Origin: Ectocarpus siliculosus
Lineage: Eukaryota > Sar > Phaeophyceae > Ectocarpales > Ectocarpaceae
Reading direction: 5' to 3'
Assembly (NCBI GenBank): GCA_000310025.1
Contig: FN648760.1
Span: 4,630-49,386 of the forward strand
DNA: 44,757 nucleotides
The notes below the pieces were generated by a model. That model saw only the letters and a list, made by a program, of their open reading frames with translations. It was not told the origin of the DNA and did not search any database. Positions 32,256-41,472 of this stretch are shown one piece after another (within the stretch, counting starts at the first letter, position 1; every line of letters starts with the position of its first letter). A program made the position numbers and the translations under genes.

Positions 32256-33100
32256 TCACCGAATGTGTGGTTTTTCCCTAAACGACGTGGCGCTCGTGTG
32301 CGTCCGCTTCAGGTCATACCCGGGTGAAGTGGATCGTTGGCCCTTTTCTCGGGCCAATTCCCGTTTGGCGGCTCCGATGCGCATTTGTCGGTACAGGCGG
32401 TTGGTTTGTCGGTGTTGGTTGGGCACACTGGACCAGTATTGAAGGATGTGTCGTCTGGAGTGGCTGAGGTCCATTTCCCGTTCCTAGGAAGTGCGAAGTA
32501 GGCCTTTCCAGTTTGTCTCGTAGAGGACAGCGATGACGCCGCCTCGTGCACGGACCGATTGGTGTCCAGTGATTTTTTCGACCTCGAGGCGTTGGTCTTC
32601 GATGCGGACGTCGCTGTCGAGAACGTGGTAGGGAGGTGACTTGCTGGAGTGTTTGTTGAGGACATAGCGCGATAGTCCAGCTGGTGGAAACCGCGGGCGG
32701 TCGGCATCGTGTGGCCTGTACAAGGCTTGCAGCGTTCGACCGTGACGCGTGGTTTTGCTGAAGCTCCGGGCATGTCGGAGGGGAGGTTCAAGTAGAAGAC
32801 CTTGTCGGCGAGTGGGCGCTTGTCTGGCGCGGAGGCAGCAGGCCCGACTTCGAGGATCTTGAAAGGCCCCGTCCAGTTCAAGGATAATTTCACCTTGAGA
32901 ACGGTGGCATCAGCGTCGGTGGAAGCCGTGGGTCCCACCTTGGAGCCCTGGGTGATGGTAGATGCCGAGTTGTAAATCCACACCCAATCGCCTAGTTTGT
33001 AGGTAGGCGTATGGTGGAGGGCGTCCGAGAGGGCAGAGTTGCGCCGGTTGATGCGCGAAACGGTGAGCCGGTGTTGTTCGCGAAGTGCCAAAAAAAACAA
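32256..33100 (-). pseudogene. 3' end of a Ty3/gypsy chromovirus pol (integrase C-terminus + chromodomain)
   Basis: The minus strand first reads LREQHRLTVSRIN, YKLGDWVWIYNSA and KLSLNWTGPFKILEVGP, the GPF/Y-type C-terminal domain of a Ty3/gypsy integrase. The frame then shifts near 32720, and LEVEKITGHQSVRARGGVIA, ETNWKGLL, then after another break WEREMDLSHSRRHILQYW form a chromodomain with its WKGL and WE signature. The catalytic DDE core, RNase H, reverse transcriptase and Gag are absent upstream, so this is a 5'-truncated, frameshifted relic. No LTR was identified beside it. Confidence 0.8.
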
Positions 33101-34453
33101 CTTGCGGGATCAACTTTGAGCGACACACTCGGTCTGCGATGCCATGTTTAATGGGAAGCTGGGATACAGGCTTCAATAGGCAGTGTGGGGCGTACCCGAC
33201 CACTGTAGAGCAGGCTGTCGCTCACAAGTCTCTCTCACGTGTGTTCGTTCTCAATCAGCGGGGTAGAACCTAGGCAAGTGATCCAGGGACAGCATTCATC
33301 CGTGGCTCTTTCCTACTATGCTCCATGGCTCTTTCCTATTCTCAAGACACATGCGCAATACCGTGCCTGTATCTTTGAGTACGGATCCACATCGCTATAT
33401 CTAACGGGCGTATCTGCAATACCATAATATACTGCAGCGAGGCAGGCCTCGCAAATTCATCGATAGGCTAATGTTGGAGCTGTCCCCAAACTCAAGCCTC
33501 TGCACGGAGTTCGGCCAAGCAACTCCGATGATGGACCGATTGAATCTGCTCTAGAACTCTTTTCTACATACATAGCAGTTGTAGCAGCCCTGATTTAGAA
33601 CTTTGTTCAGTTAAATGCCTTTCGCTAGGAATGTTTTGGTAGGGGGGGATAGACTTACTTTGCGAATGGGTGTCTAATCTTCAAGTTTGGCTGCCGCTGG
33701 CTTGATAGCCTTTTTTTGCCTTTCGTCAGCTGCCAAGCTTGCCCCCCACACGGCGGTGGCCGAGGCTCATCTCGGCGAAGATGTTTTCGAGACAACCCTC
33801 CCGACCCCCCGCCCTAGGCCAGACCTAGCTACGACCACATGGTGCGCGCTCAGTCAAGCCTACATGTTGTGGAAAACCCCCGCCCCCTCACAAACTTATC
33901 TCCACCTTGGCAAGAGGGGGGCGGGTCTCCACCTGGGAGGATGAAAAAATTAAGTGCAATACGCCAAGCTTCATGAATATTGCAGGATTTAGTTTCAAGC
34001 CATCGGGAACCCCGTACAGAGCGAACTCGTCGCCCATATGACAGCTTTAATCTTCACACAGCCCAGCAGAAACTGATGAGCGTTTCGCAAAGTCATAAAC
34101 ATGACCGTTTTTCTCCAAGGCCGCCATCTCGAATGATATTTTCAGATGCACAAGGCTTCAGACTGTACGCGATCCGAACGACTCTCGGCCAGAATAAAGG
34201 GCCCGTCCTTCAACTGAATCCAACATCTTAAGTCAAGGTGGGGGAGAGTAGTAGTGCCGTAAACATCATCGCCGAGAAACGGATTTCAAACGCTTTTGAT
34301 CACCACAGCGATATTGTTGTGAGCTCTATCTACTGCCCCACGTCGCTGCCGCCAAAAACAATAACCTGGCTTCAAGTACCGCTGAAACAACACCGCCGTG
34401 CTGCGTTATACTGCCGAAACACAACGCCATGTATCTTGGAATGTTTTGAAGGA
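33101..34453. other. Spacer with a relic of the 66-bp repeat
   Basis: 33432-33555 contains CTGCAGCGAGGCAGG and AACTCCGATGATGGACCGATTGA, matching the 66-bp repeat at 29.6-30.0 kb. GGCTCTTTCCTA occurs twice near 33303-33340. The ORF at 33687 lacks an ATG. The 3' UTR of the minus-strand NTPase gene should lie just below 34454. Confidence 0.4.
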
Positions 34454-35944
34454 CTACAACGGCAAACATCTGATTGCAAGAACGCATACACCACACGAGG
34501 ACAGAAAATCAGTACTTGCTCCCGGCAGCCAACACTTGCTCAACACCTTTGACTTCTCAAATGTGGTGCCCTCTGGGACAACAAAAACTAGAACACATTT
34601 CTTGACTGATACATCCTCGGATGCAACAGCTGCGTCCCAGAAACTCTGTACTTTCGATCCTTGCTCGATAGGCTCTGCACCTGTATACTTCATTTGAAAA
34701 AAGTACAGGGTATCATCACGACTGTCCAAAGCGAACGCATCAATCCCTGGAAAGACCAGACTGTATGGCCTGTAATAGATATCACGGTCATACTTAAAAG
34801 AAGTGTTGTTGCCCTTGAATACCTTTACTTCGTTGAAACTCAAATCCCATTTTTTTCTCTCCCCCGATAAAACCTCACTACGTGTAGCGTTGAGGACTGC
34901 CATATCGAACGGTGCTCCCGCGGCTCGGCGCCCACTGATTTCGAGGTGTGCAGCTTGTTCGAACATGTTGCCAACCGTACTTCCTCCTCCAAGCATTCTG
35001 GAAACATCTGGGTTGCGGATAGATTCCCCCACAAAGGCTAGCAGTTCATCTCTTCCCCTCTCGGCAACTCCTAGTGCAATCGAATCACGCGTGTAATTAC
35101 TGGCGAACGTGACCGTGTAACCTTCGAAATTATCGCCAGAGTTCGACAAGATATGGAATAGCTGATCGCCTATCTTATTGGTTTGAATCCTGTTCTGCCC
35201 GCTCGAAAGCCTAGCTGCCCGTCTCAGCAAAGCCACATCTACTTCGCCCACCGCGGTCAATATACCATCTTTGAGAAGCTTAAACTTTTTCGCGTTAAAG
35301 ATTGCTCGTGCCACACCTCCAACCAGACCAAAAGACTTCACCACGTCGGCACGTAGTACATGAGGGAAAACAAATCGCCGACATTTCAGAAGCTCTCCCA
35401 GGCTCCACACTGGCATGAATATTCGCTCGGAAGTGGGCAGCTTCAAGAACTCCTTAATTCTTTCAAAGTCAGGCGATACCAACACAACTGTTGTGCCTGC
35501 GAAATTCTCCTTAGGCCTGCCCTCCGGGTCACTCAAGTACCAAGCTGTTGGGTCCTGGGTAAACCCAGCACGATCGAAGTCAGCATACGTTCCTTTCTGC
35601 GCCCCCTCATCACCAAACCGGTACCAGTCGCCCTTCAGTTCATACACTACAGCTTTCCCTTCGCAGCGAAGCAGGTACAGAAGATGGTATCCGAACATCG
35701 ATTTGCCGATTCCGGGAGTGCCCGTGACCACAATATCCTGCACGTTACCGCTCAAGATGAGGTCTGCCATTTCCTTGTAACAAGGACGGATGAACAGCTT
35801 GGATCCCAATTTACCGTTGCCGAGGAAGAACGTGCCGTTTACGAGTTCCAGGGTGTCCTCAGTTACTACGGCTCCGGTTAATGCCGCCGCAAAATCCGAT
35901 ACGTTCTTTTTGGCTGCAACGGGAAGACGATAAAAGACGGCCAT
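34454..35944 (-). CDS. Crinkler/RHS-like P-loop NTPase with PD-(D/E)XK-like nuclease domain
   Basis: An open frame of 496 codons from ATG at 35944. Near residue 70 it carries VVTGTPGIGKSMFGYHLLYL, a Walker A loop preceded by LFIRPCYKEMADLIL, the arrangement of Crinkler (CRN) and trypanosome retrotransposon-hot-spot proteins. Middle motifs VVLVSPD (Walker B-like), FMPVWSLGELL and FGLVGGVARAIF fit the same NTPase family. The C-terminal third has GNMFEQAAHLEISG, YYRPYSLVFPGIDAF and LYFFQMKYTG, the spacing of a PD-(D/E)XK nuclease fold (D...QxK). A strong acceptor (CTTCCCGTTGCAG before 35913) suggests the true start is an upstream exon ending at 36035, where DELFEMF and VRLYMLDADA resemble a ubiquitin-like CRN header and the phases agree. 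In oomycetes secreted members act in host nuclei; in free-living eukaryotes the role is uncertain. It appears intact. Confidence 0.75.
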   Translation of the reverse strand: MAVFYRLPVAAKKNVSDFAAALTGAVVTEDTLELVNGTFFLGNGKLGSKLFIRPCYKEMADLILSGNVQDIVVTGTPGIGKSMFGYHLLYLLRCEGKAVVYELKGDWYRFGDEGAQKGTYADFDRAGFTQDPTAWYLSDPEGRPKENFAGTTVVLVSPDFERIKEFLKLPTSERIFMPVWSLGELLKCRRFVFPHVLRADVVKSFGLVGGVARAIFNAKKFKLLKDGILTAVGEVDVALLRRAARLSSGQNRIQTNKIGDQLFHILSNSGDNFEGYTVTFASNYTRDSIALGVAERGRDELLAFVGESIRNPDVSRMLGGGSTVGNMFEQAAHLEISGRRAAGAPFDMAVLNATRSEVLSGERKKWDLSFNEVKVFKGNNTSFKYDRDIYYRPYSLVFPGIDAFALDSRDDTLYFFQMKYTGAEPIEQGSKVQSFWDAAVASEDVSVKKCVLVFVVPEGTTFEKSKVLSKCWLPGASTDFLSSCGVCVLAIRCLPL

Positions 35945-36995
35945 GGCGGAATAGAAAAGTGTTGGACAGCGTTGATGAGCAACATTATTCCGCTGGCGAA
36001 GTCGATTACAGCAATCGCACAAAAGAAAAATGACGGGCATCTGCATCAAGCATATACAGCCTGACTGGCCCTGCTTCGCCAACGTCAAGAGACATGAACA
36101 TCTCAAAAAGCTCGTCAACAAATAAAGATGAGCATGAAAGATAAGAAGGACGTCCAAGATCCGAATGCATGCCATGGTTACAGACCAAACTCACTTTCGA
36201 GCAAGTTCGGTGACATTGAAAGCACGCCCAACACACATGGGTAGAATGCCCGTGCATGAAAAAGGATAAGGACACCGCTTTTGAAGCGCAGAGCACGAAA
36301 CACCCTACACTGAGTTTACGGCAAGAGACAGGAGCGAATATCGCGAACCCGTCCTTGTGGAAATCGCAAGGGGGCCACGGAAGAGCCCAGCACAGGGTTG
36401 GACAGGCAGCCGTTGTCGCTGCACTACTCCTACCGAAGCACCTGCTCCCTTGAAATACCTTGCAATAACTCGCAATACATGCGACCCATATCTGTGTACC
36501 GGAACCAGCAAACATCCCCGGAGTCGGGTCTTGCAAAGTTGGCATTCTTTTCAAACGTTCCAAATTTCACCGCATCCTCACAACGCGTCCGTTCGCGAGG
36601 ATCTGCTGAAAGACTACATTCATACAAAGATTGTTGTCAAAGGTTGTTGTGAAATCACGTGCCACGAGCGCCCTTTCCTCCTGCAGCCCCATTCATGTCA
36701 TGGCATGTCGTCACAATCAACAATCGAAAAAGCACCGGCACAAAGACAGCTTCAAAAGAGACACAAGCAAGTGCTCTCCGAAGGGAGGGCGTGAGGAAAG
36801 CTGTGGGTGCATGTGCTCAAAATTCTTGAGCAGCTCATTTAACTCTTCTGTCAAGAAAGCACGATCCCCCGAAAACCTGCTCGGCGTACACAACCGGAGT
36901 GGAACTAAGCATGCGGTGACTTTTAGACCACAGGCGTTCGCCAAGACAGTAGTGCTTCGATTGTTTTGCGATACTGTCAATTTTCCTTCCCGGCA
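35945..36995. other. Upstream region of the NTPase-nuclease gene
   Basis: Contains the candidate first exon of the minus-strand gene, ending at 36035 before a GTCATT donor. The longer ORF around it (36006-36563) is otherwise Cys-rich and unremarkable. 36600-36995 shows nothing recognisable. Confidence 0.4.
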
Positions 36996-37246
36996 CACAA
37001 ATGACCACGAGGGTACATCCGGTCGCCCTTCCCGCAACCTTCTAGAACCAGATCATGGGTTCGAGCCCCGACGAAGCGAGTTTTTTTCTCACATTCGTTC
37101 CTGGAAATTGAAAGCGGTTCGTTACTAAGCATCTGGACTTCGTTGAGGGTGGGGAGTGCTGAACCCTTCTCGCGATAAAAAAACAACAGGCAGGCACCGC
37201 AGGAGGGGGTCCACACACCCCCTCCTGTGTGACCCTGGTTGGGTCG
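36996..37246 (+). mobile_element. tRNA-derived SINE-like element, copy C (diverged)
   Basis: Aligns with copies A and B over CCTTCTAGAACCAGATCATGGGTTCGAGCCCCGACG (in pieces), GAAGCGAGTTTTTTTCTCAC, GGGAGTGCTGAACCC, CACCGCAGGAGGGGGTC and CTCCTGTGTGACCCTGG. The B-box-like GGGTTCGAGCCCC is well kept; the A box is degraded. The right half contains a GGGGGTCCACACACCCCC hairpin not seen in the other copies. Confidence 0.6.
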
Positions 37247-37759
37247 TCTAGCTAATCGAGGTAGAGGATGGGGGCCAGTGGGGCAGACAACAAAATCCAA
37301 TAATGGGAGGAAATAATGTAGGAGTAATACTCCTTGTGTAGCAGAGGAGGACTTGTCACAGCGTTCTGCAGCCAGGTGGGAAGAAAACGTCGCACGTACT
37401 GTAGCGGTGTTTGGAATTATTAGTCTATTGTTGGGGGTGTCATTCCGTGATCGAGTCCACGCAGGGGCTGTAGCAAAGTCGGGTAACGTGTGACAGCTAC
37501 AGAGCGCGTGAAGCAACGGAAGGACAGCAGCAGCCGCCTAACGCAGTAGCGGCGGCAGTTTAGAAAAGTTGCTGAGGAGCGTAGATCTACCATAACGTCA
37601 GCAGGTTGCTTAAAAAAAGGAGGCGAATTGACCGTGCAAAACGACAGCACTACAATGTACCAGCCACAAGGAACTCCTCGAATTGTTTCAAATGGTCTGC
37701 TTTTATAGCGGGCGACCTGCATCCCCTAATCTGTACACTGTTGTGGATCTCCACATATA

Positions 37760-37979
37760 CCGTATATGACACAAGATAACACCCCCCCTTGACCGATTTT
37801 CAAAGCTCGATTTCTCAACAGTAGGAAGAGTCACAGCGCCGAAAACGGCGGCGTTGGAACCGTCTCGTCGAGAGCTGTTCGAAAACGTATTGTTTCATTT
37901 ATGCATCCTCTTCGTCGTGGAGTAATCCGAGCTTTGAAAATCGGGTCCAGGGGGGTGTGTTATCTTGTGTCATATACGG
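37760..37979. mobile_element. TA-flanked foldback element (Tc1/mariner-type MITE candidate), 220 bp
   Basis: Terminal inverted repeats of about 58 bp: CCGTATATGACACAAGATAA on the left (37760 onward) and its reverse complement ending at 37979, continuing inward through ACCCCCC, GACCGATTTTCAAAGCTCG with a few mismatches. The element is flanked by TA on both sides (37758-37759 and 37980-37981), the target-site signature of Tc1/mariner-like transposition. No transposase. Its right end overlaps the stop codon of the coiled-coil gene. Confidence 0.75.
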
Positions 37980-38602
37980 TAATAGGACGCTTCTATACCT
38001 GCGGGGGCGTTGTTGGCACGGAGCTGCTCAATCCTGGAGAGCCGGTCCTCCTTCTTCAAAAGGAGCTCGCGGAGTTGCTCCTCCTTCCTGCGTAGCTGCT
38101 CCTCCTTCCTGCCTAGTCGCTTCAAGAGGGCTTCGGGGTCGGTCATTCCGAGGTACCTGGAGCCCCCAGCAATAGCAGCCTCAATATCATCAATCTTCTT
38201 GACAACCTCTGCCGTCTCCTTCTCTGCATCCTCGATCTTGCGCTCTACACCACGGATGTCATCCTGGACCGCACGGATTTCGTCCGCCGCCGGAATGCGA
38301 TCGGCAGCTTCTCGCGCATCATGATCGCCGCCCCCCTCCTCCTCGTCGCCCTCGCTCATCGCGCTCAAGCTCGTCATCCCTCGCACCGGGTAAAAAAATT
38401 GCGCCCCACAAGTGCCACAAGCCCCGAACACAGGGCAGGTCGCATCAGAGGGCTGCGAGAGCGAACACGTCGCCGTTGCAGGCGTGGAAGGAGGGGGCTG
38501 CAAGCGTGGCGACCTGAACGTCGCCGTCCAGCTCGGGACGAAGGCCAAGCATGCTTGTGCGATACAAACCAGGAGAAGAACCGACACACAATGCCTTGAC
38601 AT
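37970..38602 (-). CDS. Coiled-coil protein with signal peptide and heterokont plastid-type transit start
   Basis: 210 residues from ATG at 38602. The N-terminus MSRHCVSVLLLVCIAQACLA is a signal peptide followed by FVPSW, with Phe at the predicted +1 site as in heterokont bipartite plastid presequences. A Ser/Pro/Thr-rich stretch and an acidic segment follow, then a long coiled coil (IRGVERKIEDAEKETAEVV, a YLGMTDPEALLKRLGRK hinge, KEEQLRRKEEQLRELLLKKE). I recall similar KEEQLR coiled coils in brown algae but cannot name a function. A TATA box lies about 70 bp upstream. The last four residues (YYRI region) and the TGA come from the TA-flanked foldback element, so the C-terminus may have been altered by insertion. 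The upstream frame looks intact. Confidence 0.65.
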   Translation of the reverse strand: MSRHCVSVLLLVCIAQACLAFVPSWTATFRSPRLQPPPSTPATATCSLSQPSDATCPVFGACGTCGAQFFYPVRGMTSLSAMSEGDEEEGGGDHDAREAADRIPAADEIRAVQDDIRGVERKIEDAEKETAEVVKKIDDIEAAIAGGSRYLGMTDPEALLKRLGRKEEQLRRKEEQLRELLLKKEDRLSRIEQLRANNAPAGIEASYYRI

Positions 38603-38668
38603 CTTGAAACCAATGCTTTCTTCGCTTCGCTTCGTATTGTAGGGGTGCAGTGGCGACGATGGCTCTCT

Positions 38669-38676
38669 CTATATAG
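38669..38676 (-). promoter_or_regulatory. TATA box of the coiled-coil gene
   Basis: CTATATAG, palindromic, about 67-74 bp upstream of the ATG at 38602 on the minus strand, followed by a GA-rich initiator-like stretch. Position fits a core promoter with a short 5' UTR. Confidence 0.5.
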
Positions 38677-39220
38677 CGTTTCGAACTTCCTCCAAAAGGG
38701 GGTCCGTGGATTATTTGTTGACGACATCGACGATACTCCCCGGGGTTTTTAATTCCTTCTGCCGTTGCCGCCGACTGGCACCTGCTGCTTTGAACACCTG
38801 GTGCATCTTGTGAATCCAACAAACACTACAAATAAAAGTACTCGAGGGACCTCGATGTGTGTAACTTGAAGCGCCGAACCGCAGTGAAACCGCACGTCGA
38901 CACATAATGTCTGCAACCACAGGCAGCGACGTTGAGAGAATTAAAATCGCACACCGACAGAGAATGTCTGCAGCCACAGGCGTGCCTAGACTATGTATTT
39001 CAGACAACATCCAGTTTGGGTTTCTCGTTGCGTTTCTGCCCAGTGTTGTGCGTCTGCGTGCTAGAGGTTCGGCGAACCAAACATGCGGCAGGACTCACGA
39101 GAACGTGTCTCGGATGATACACCCAATCAGCACGTCTTCGCAAAGCATTGCCGGCAAGCAGCGCGACGAGAAGATACCCACAATATGGCAGCGTTACGCT
39201 GACGGAGTGGCCACTGGACC

Positions 39221-39634
39221 CTACGTTCCGTTTTCAGAATCAATCATTCCACGAAGATGGGTTGCAGATAAAAAGCGTTGTTGTTGACGTGCTGGGTCGC
39301 TACTACTGTATTCCGACCATACAGCGAGGGCGACTTTCGCGTCGGTGGCCTTCACCGCCTCTTCGGAACAGACGGAGATTTGCGGCGGTGTGCGAACAGG
39401 AGCGGTTGTGGTCTCATTTTCCGTTACCTTTTCGTCACACAGCAGAAGCGGCTCTTCAGCTGAGGCAGAATGTCGTCTGTGAACTCGACCGGCAGATGGG
39501 TCGCCCGGCTTCTCCGAATGATCTGTGGTCGGAGGCCATGAAGCGATCTTCGAGTTTTCCATACGTGCGTCCCGAGCATGTGTTCTTGTTAATCTATCAC
39601 AGCCATGTAGTGCCCCTTGTTTCGTGACGATCAA
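39221..39634 (-). CDS. Possible exon of an unrecognised protein
   Basis: A 137-codon minus ORF with balanced, hydrophilic composition (SASAEEPLLLCDEKVTENET, TDAKVALAVWSEYSSSDPAR). The opposite strand also has a 159-codon ORF over the same bases, so one is a shadow. I favour the minus strand on composition only. No domain, no clear splice partners. Confidence 0.25.
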   Translation of the reverse strand: MIVTKQGALHGCDRLTRTHARDARMENSKIASWPPTTDHSEKPGDPSAGRVHRRHSASAEEPLLLCDEKVTENETTTAPVRTPPQISVCSEEAVKATDAKVALAVWSEYSSSDPARQQQRFLSATHLRGMIDSENGT

Positions 39635-40229
39635 TCCCCTCCGCGCTTTCTCATGTTCGGGATTTCATTTGAAAGTGTTTCGATTGGTACCAGCCCATGA
39701 ACGCGACATGCAAACCACAGATTCCTACAGTTGCGCCTGTCTGCACTAGGTGCGGGGTCGAAGCTCTAGTGATCTCCCACTCGATGTAGGTTCTGATTTT
39801 TCCCGCGGAATTACGCCATGCTGTGTTGTTGTGCGTATCACGACGGGGTTCGACTTCAGCTATTTTATCCGCTATCAACTCGAAACGAGGACGTCAACGA
39901 CACCTAAAAACTGTGTCAGTTAATCTCGAACAACGCTATCCAATTTTGCACGACCACGCAAACAGATATTTCAAGGGATGTATCTTCCTCCGTACTTGGA
40001 ACAAAAAACCAAGCCCACCCCCACCGAAGTATCCTCCCCGTCGTACAAAGTGGCCAACAACAGAGAGCGACCGGCGTTTAGGCGCCGATACACCACGAAC
40101 ATCACGCCCTTGTTCTTGAGGGGAGCCGGGGGGAAACTTTTTCCTCCGCATGAACCGGTTGGCGAAAGCAAACCCTGTCTGGCCATATCTGCAGAGGAAA
40201 ATTTGGGTAGGACGGAGGCCGGGGCTACG

Positions 40230-40640
40230 TTACAGGGGTCAAATTGGTTGAAACGACAAACGAAACAACCTGCGAGTGCTCTGGGGCTTCACCCACGCTG
40301 CCTTCCTCTTCACGTTGAGTTGGGTTTCATGGTTCCCCGCAGAGTCGGCGGCGGTGGAGACCGTAACCTGGGCGCCCGCCGACAGAAGATTGGCCTCTTC
40401 GAGTATGCCGTGGGCTTCGGCGTCCTTCACGCCCTTGTCTCTCCTTCACCGCTCCCTCCTGCTGCCTCCGCCCGGCTTGGGTCTGGCCCAGAAGATCCTC
40501 GCTCCCTCCGACTACACGGTTTCAGCGTCACCGGTGATCCCCAACAAGATCCGGCTCCACCACCAGCCCGACCGAAACCGTATCCCAACCAGGCAGGGAA
40601 ATTGTGCACGTCAAAGCTCCTGCTGCTGCTGACACCGACT
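40230..40640 (-). pseudogene. Frameshifted coding remnant, family unknown
   Basis: Minus-strand frames can be followed through at least two short shifts: TISLPGWDTVSVGLVVEPD, RILLGITGDAETV, then GGSEDLLGQTQAGRRQQEGA, then VKDAEAHGILEEANLLSAGA and a stop at 40239. Each switch occurs where the previous frame meets a stop, without splice signals. The reading is protein-like but unrecognised. The 230-codon plus ORF (39978-40670) over the same bases is probably a shadow. Confidence 0.3.
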
Positions 40641-41472
40641 GCTTTTTCCCTGCTGCAAGGCGAGGATTGACAATAGTTGGTCGCGACGCGGGGAAAATAA
40701 GTTAAAGTTTATACACAAGGCAATAAGGATCAGATGGTGGTGTGTACGGGAAAAGTTGAAATGCTACCAAACGAGTGCCTCGCGCCCCACCCGTGGCTCA
40801 TTTTTCTACGCGCGAACAAGATTGAGATACGCTCCGTCGGAGAAGCTCCCGAGTATCCTGAAGAGTGATCGATATCGCAGGCGAGAATACACCTCGAAAA
40901 ACAGAGAGCAGACAATTCTACAAAAACATGAAAATAATGGAAAGAAGAGACGTGTGAAGTGGTGTGGCCAGAATCCCGAAGAAAAACAGCGTCCACCAAA
41001 CACTCGCGCTCATGGGAGACAGAAAGCTGGCGCGGCCCTAGCTGCGAAAGAAACGACCAAGAAGAAGGCGGTTGTCGACGCTGCCGCCAAGGAAAAGGCT
41101 GTGAAGAACTCGAAACTCAGAGCGACCGCCGTCATAAAGAGAGCAGGAATGGTAGCTGCCGCGGCAAAAACTAGGTAATCGTTGTAGGGAGGAGTCCGGC
41201 GAGGGGATACCAAACGCGAGGTGTAGTCACCTTCAAAACTCACGGCAAATAAGTCAAAGGCCGCTTCGGTCGCGAAGCGCATGGGAGACACCTTGCAAAA
41301 ACACGAAAGTCAAAATTGCACACTACGCGAATAAAAAAAGGATACGGTACCAAAAAGTAAGCTTTTCTTGATGTAAGCTCGGTTTCGGAAAAGAGGAGGA
41401 GGCGTTAGGTGTATTGCCACTACTTCCAGGAAACAATAGACAGCGCTTCGAATACTTGTTTCCATTTCCAAC

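Larger units (their letters stand above)
38677..41472. other. Spacer between coiled-coil and ankyrin genes
   Basis: An approximate 50-bp direct repeat lies at 38891-38982 (AATGTCTGCARCCACAGGC twice). Candidate coding remnants are listed separately. A Lys/Ala-rich plus ORF ending at 41178 (KETTKKKAVVDAAAKEKAVK) has no in-frame ATG in its main part and is not called. Nothing else recognisable. Confidence 0.4.

Noticed and set aside
33687-33944. ORF with signal-peptide-like start
   Set aside because: The apparent start is TTG; no ATG in frame upstream and no homology recognised.
39978-40670. 230-codon plus-strand ORF
   Set aside because: Pro/Arg-rich, no domain, begins at a non-AUG codon, and overlies a more natural minus-strand reading.
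40756-41178. Lys/Ala-rich ORF resembling a histone H1 tail
   Set aside because: No in-frame ATG in its main part and no supporting acceptor; low-complexity composition is weak evidence.
41010-41291. Minus ORF with hydrophobic stretches just upstream of the ankyrin gene
   Set aside because: Hydrophobicity is the antisense image of the Lys/Ala-rich plus strand.
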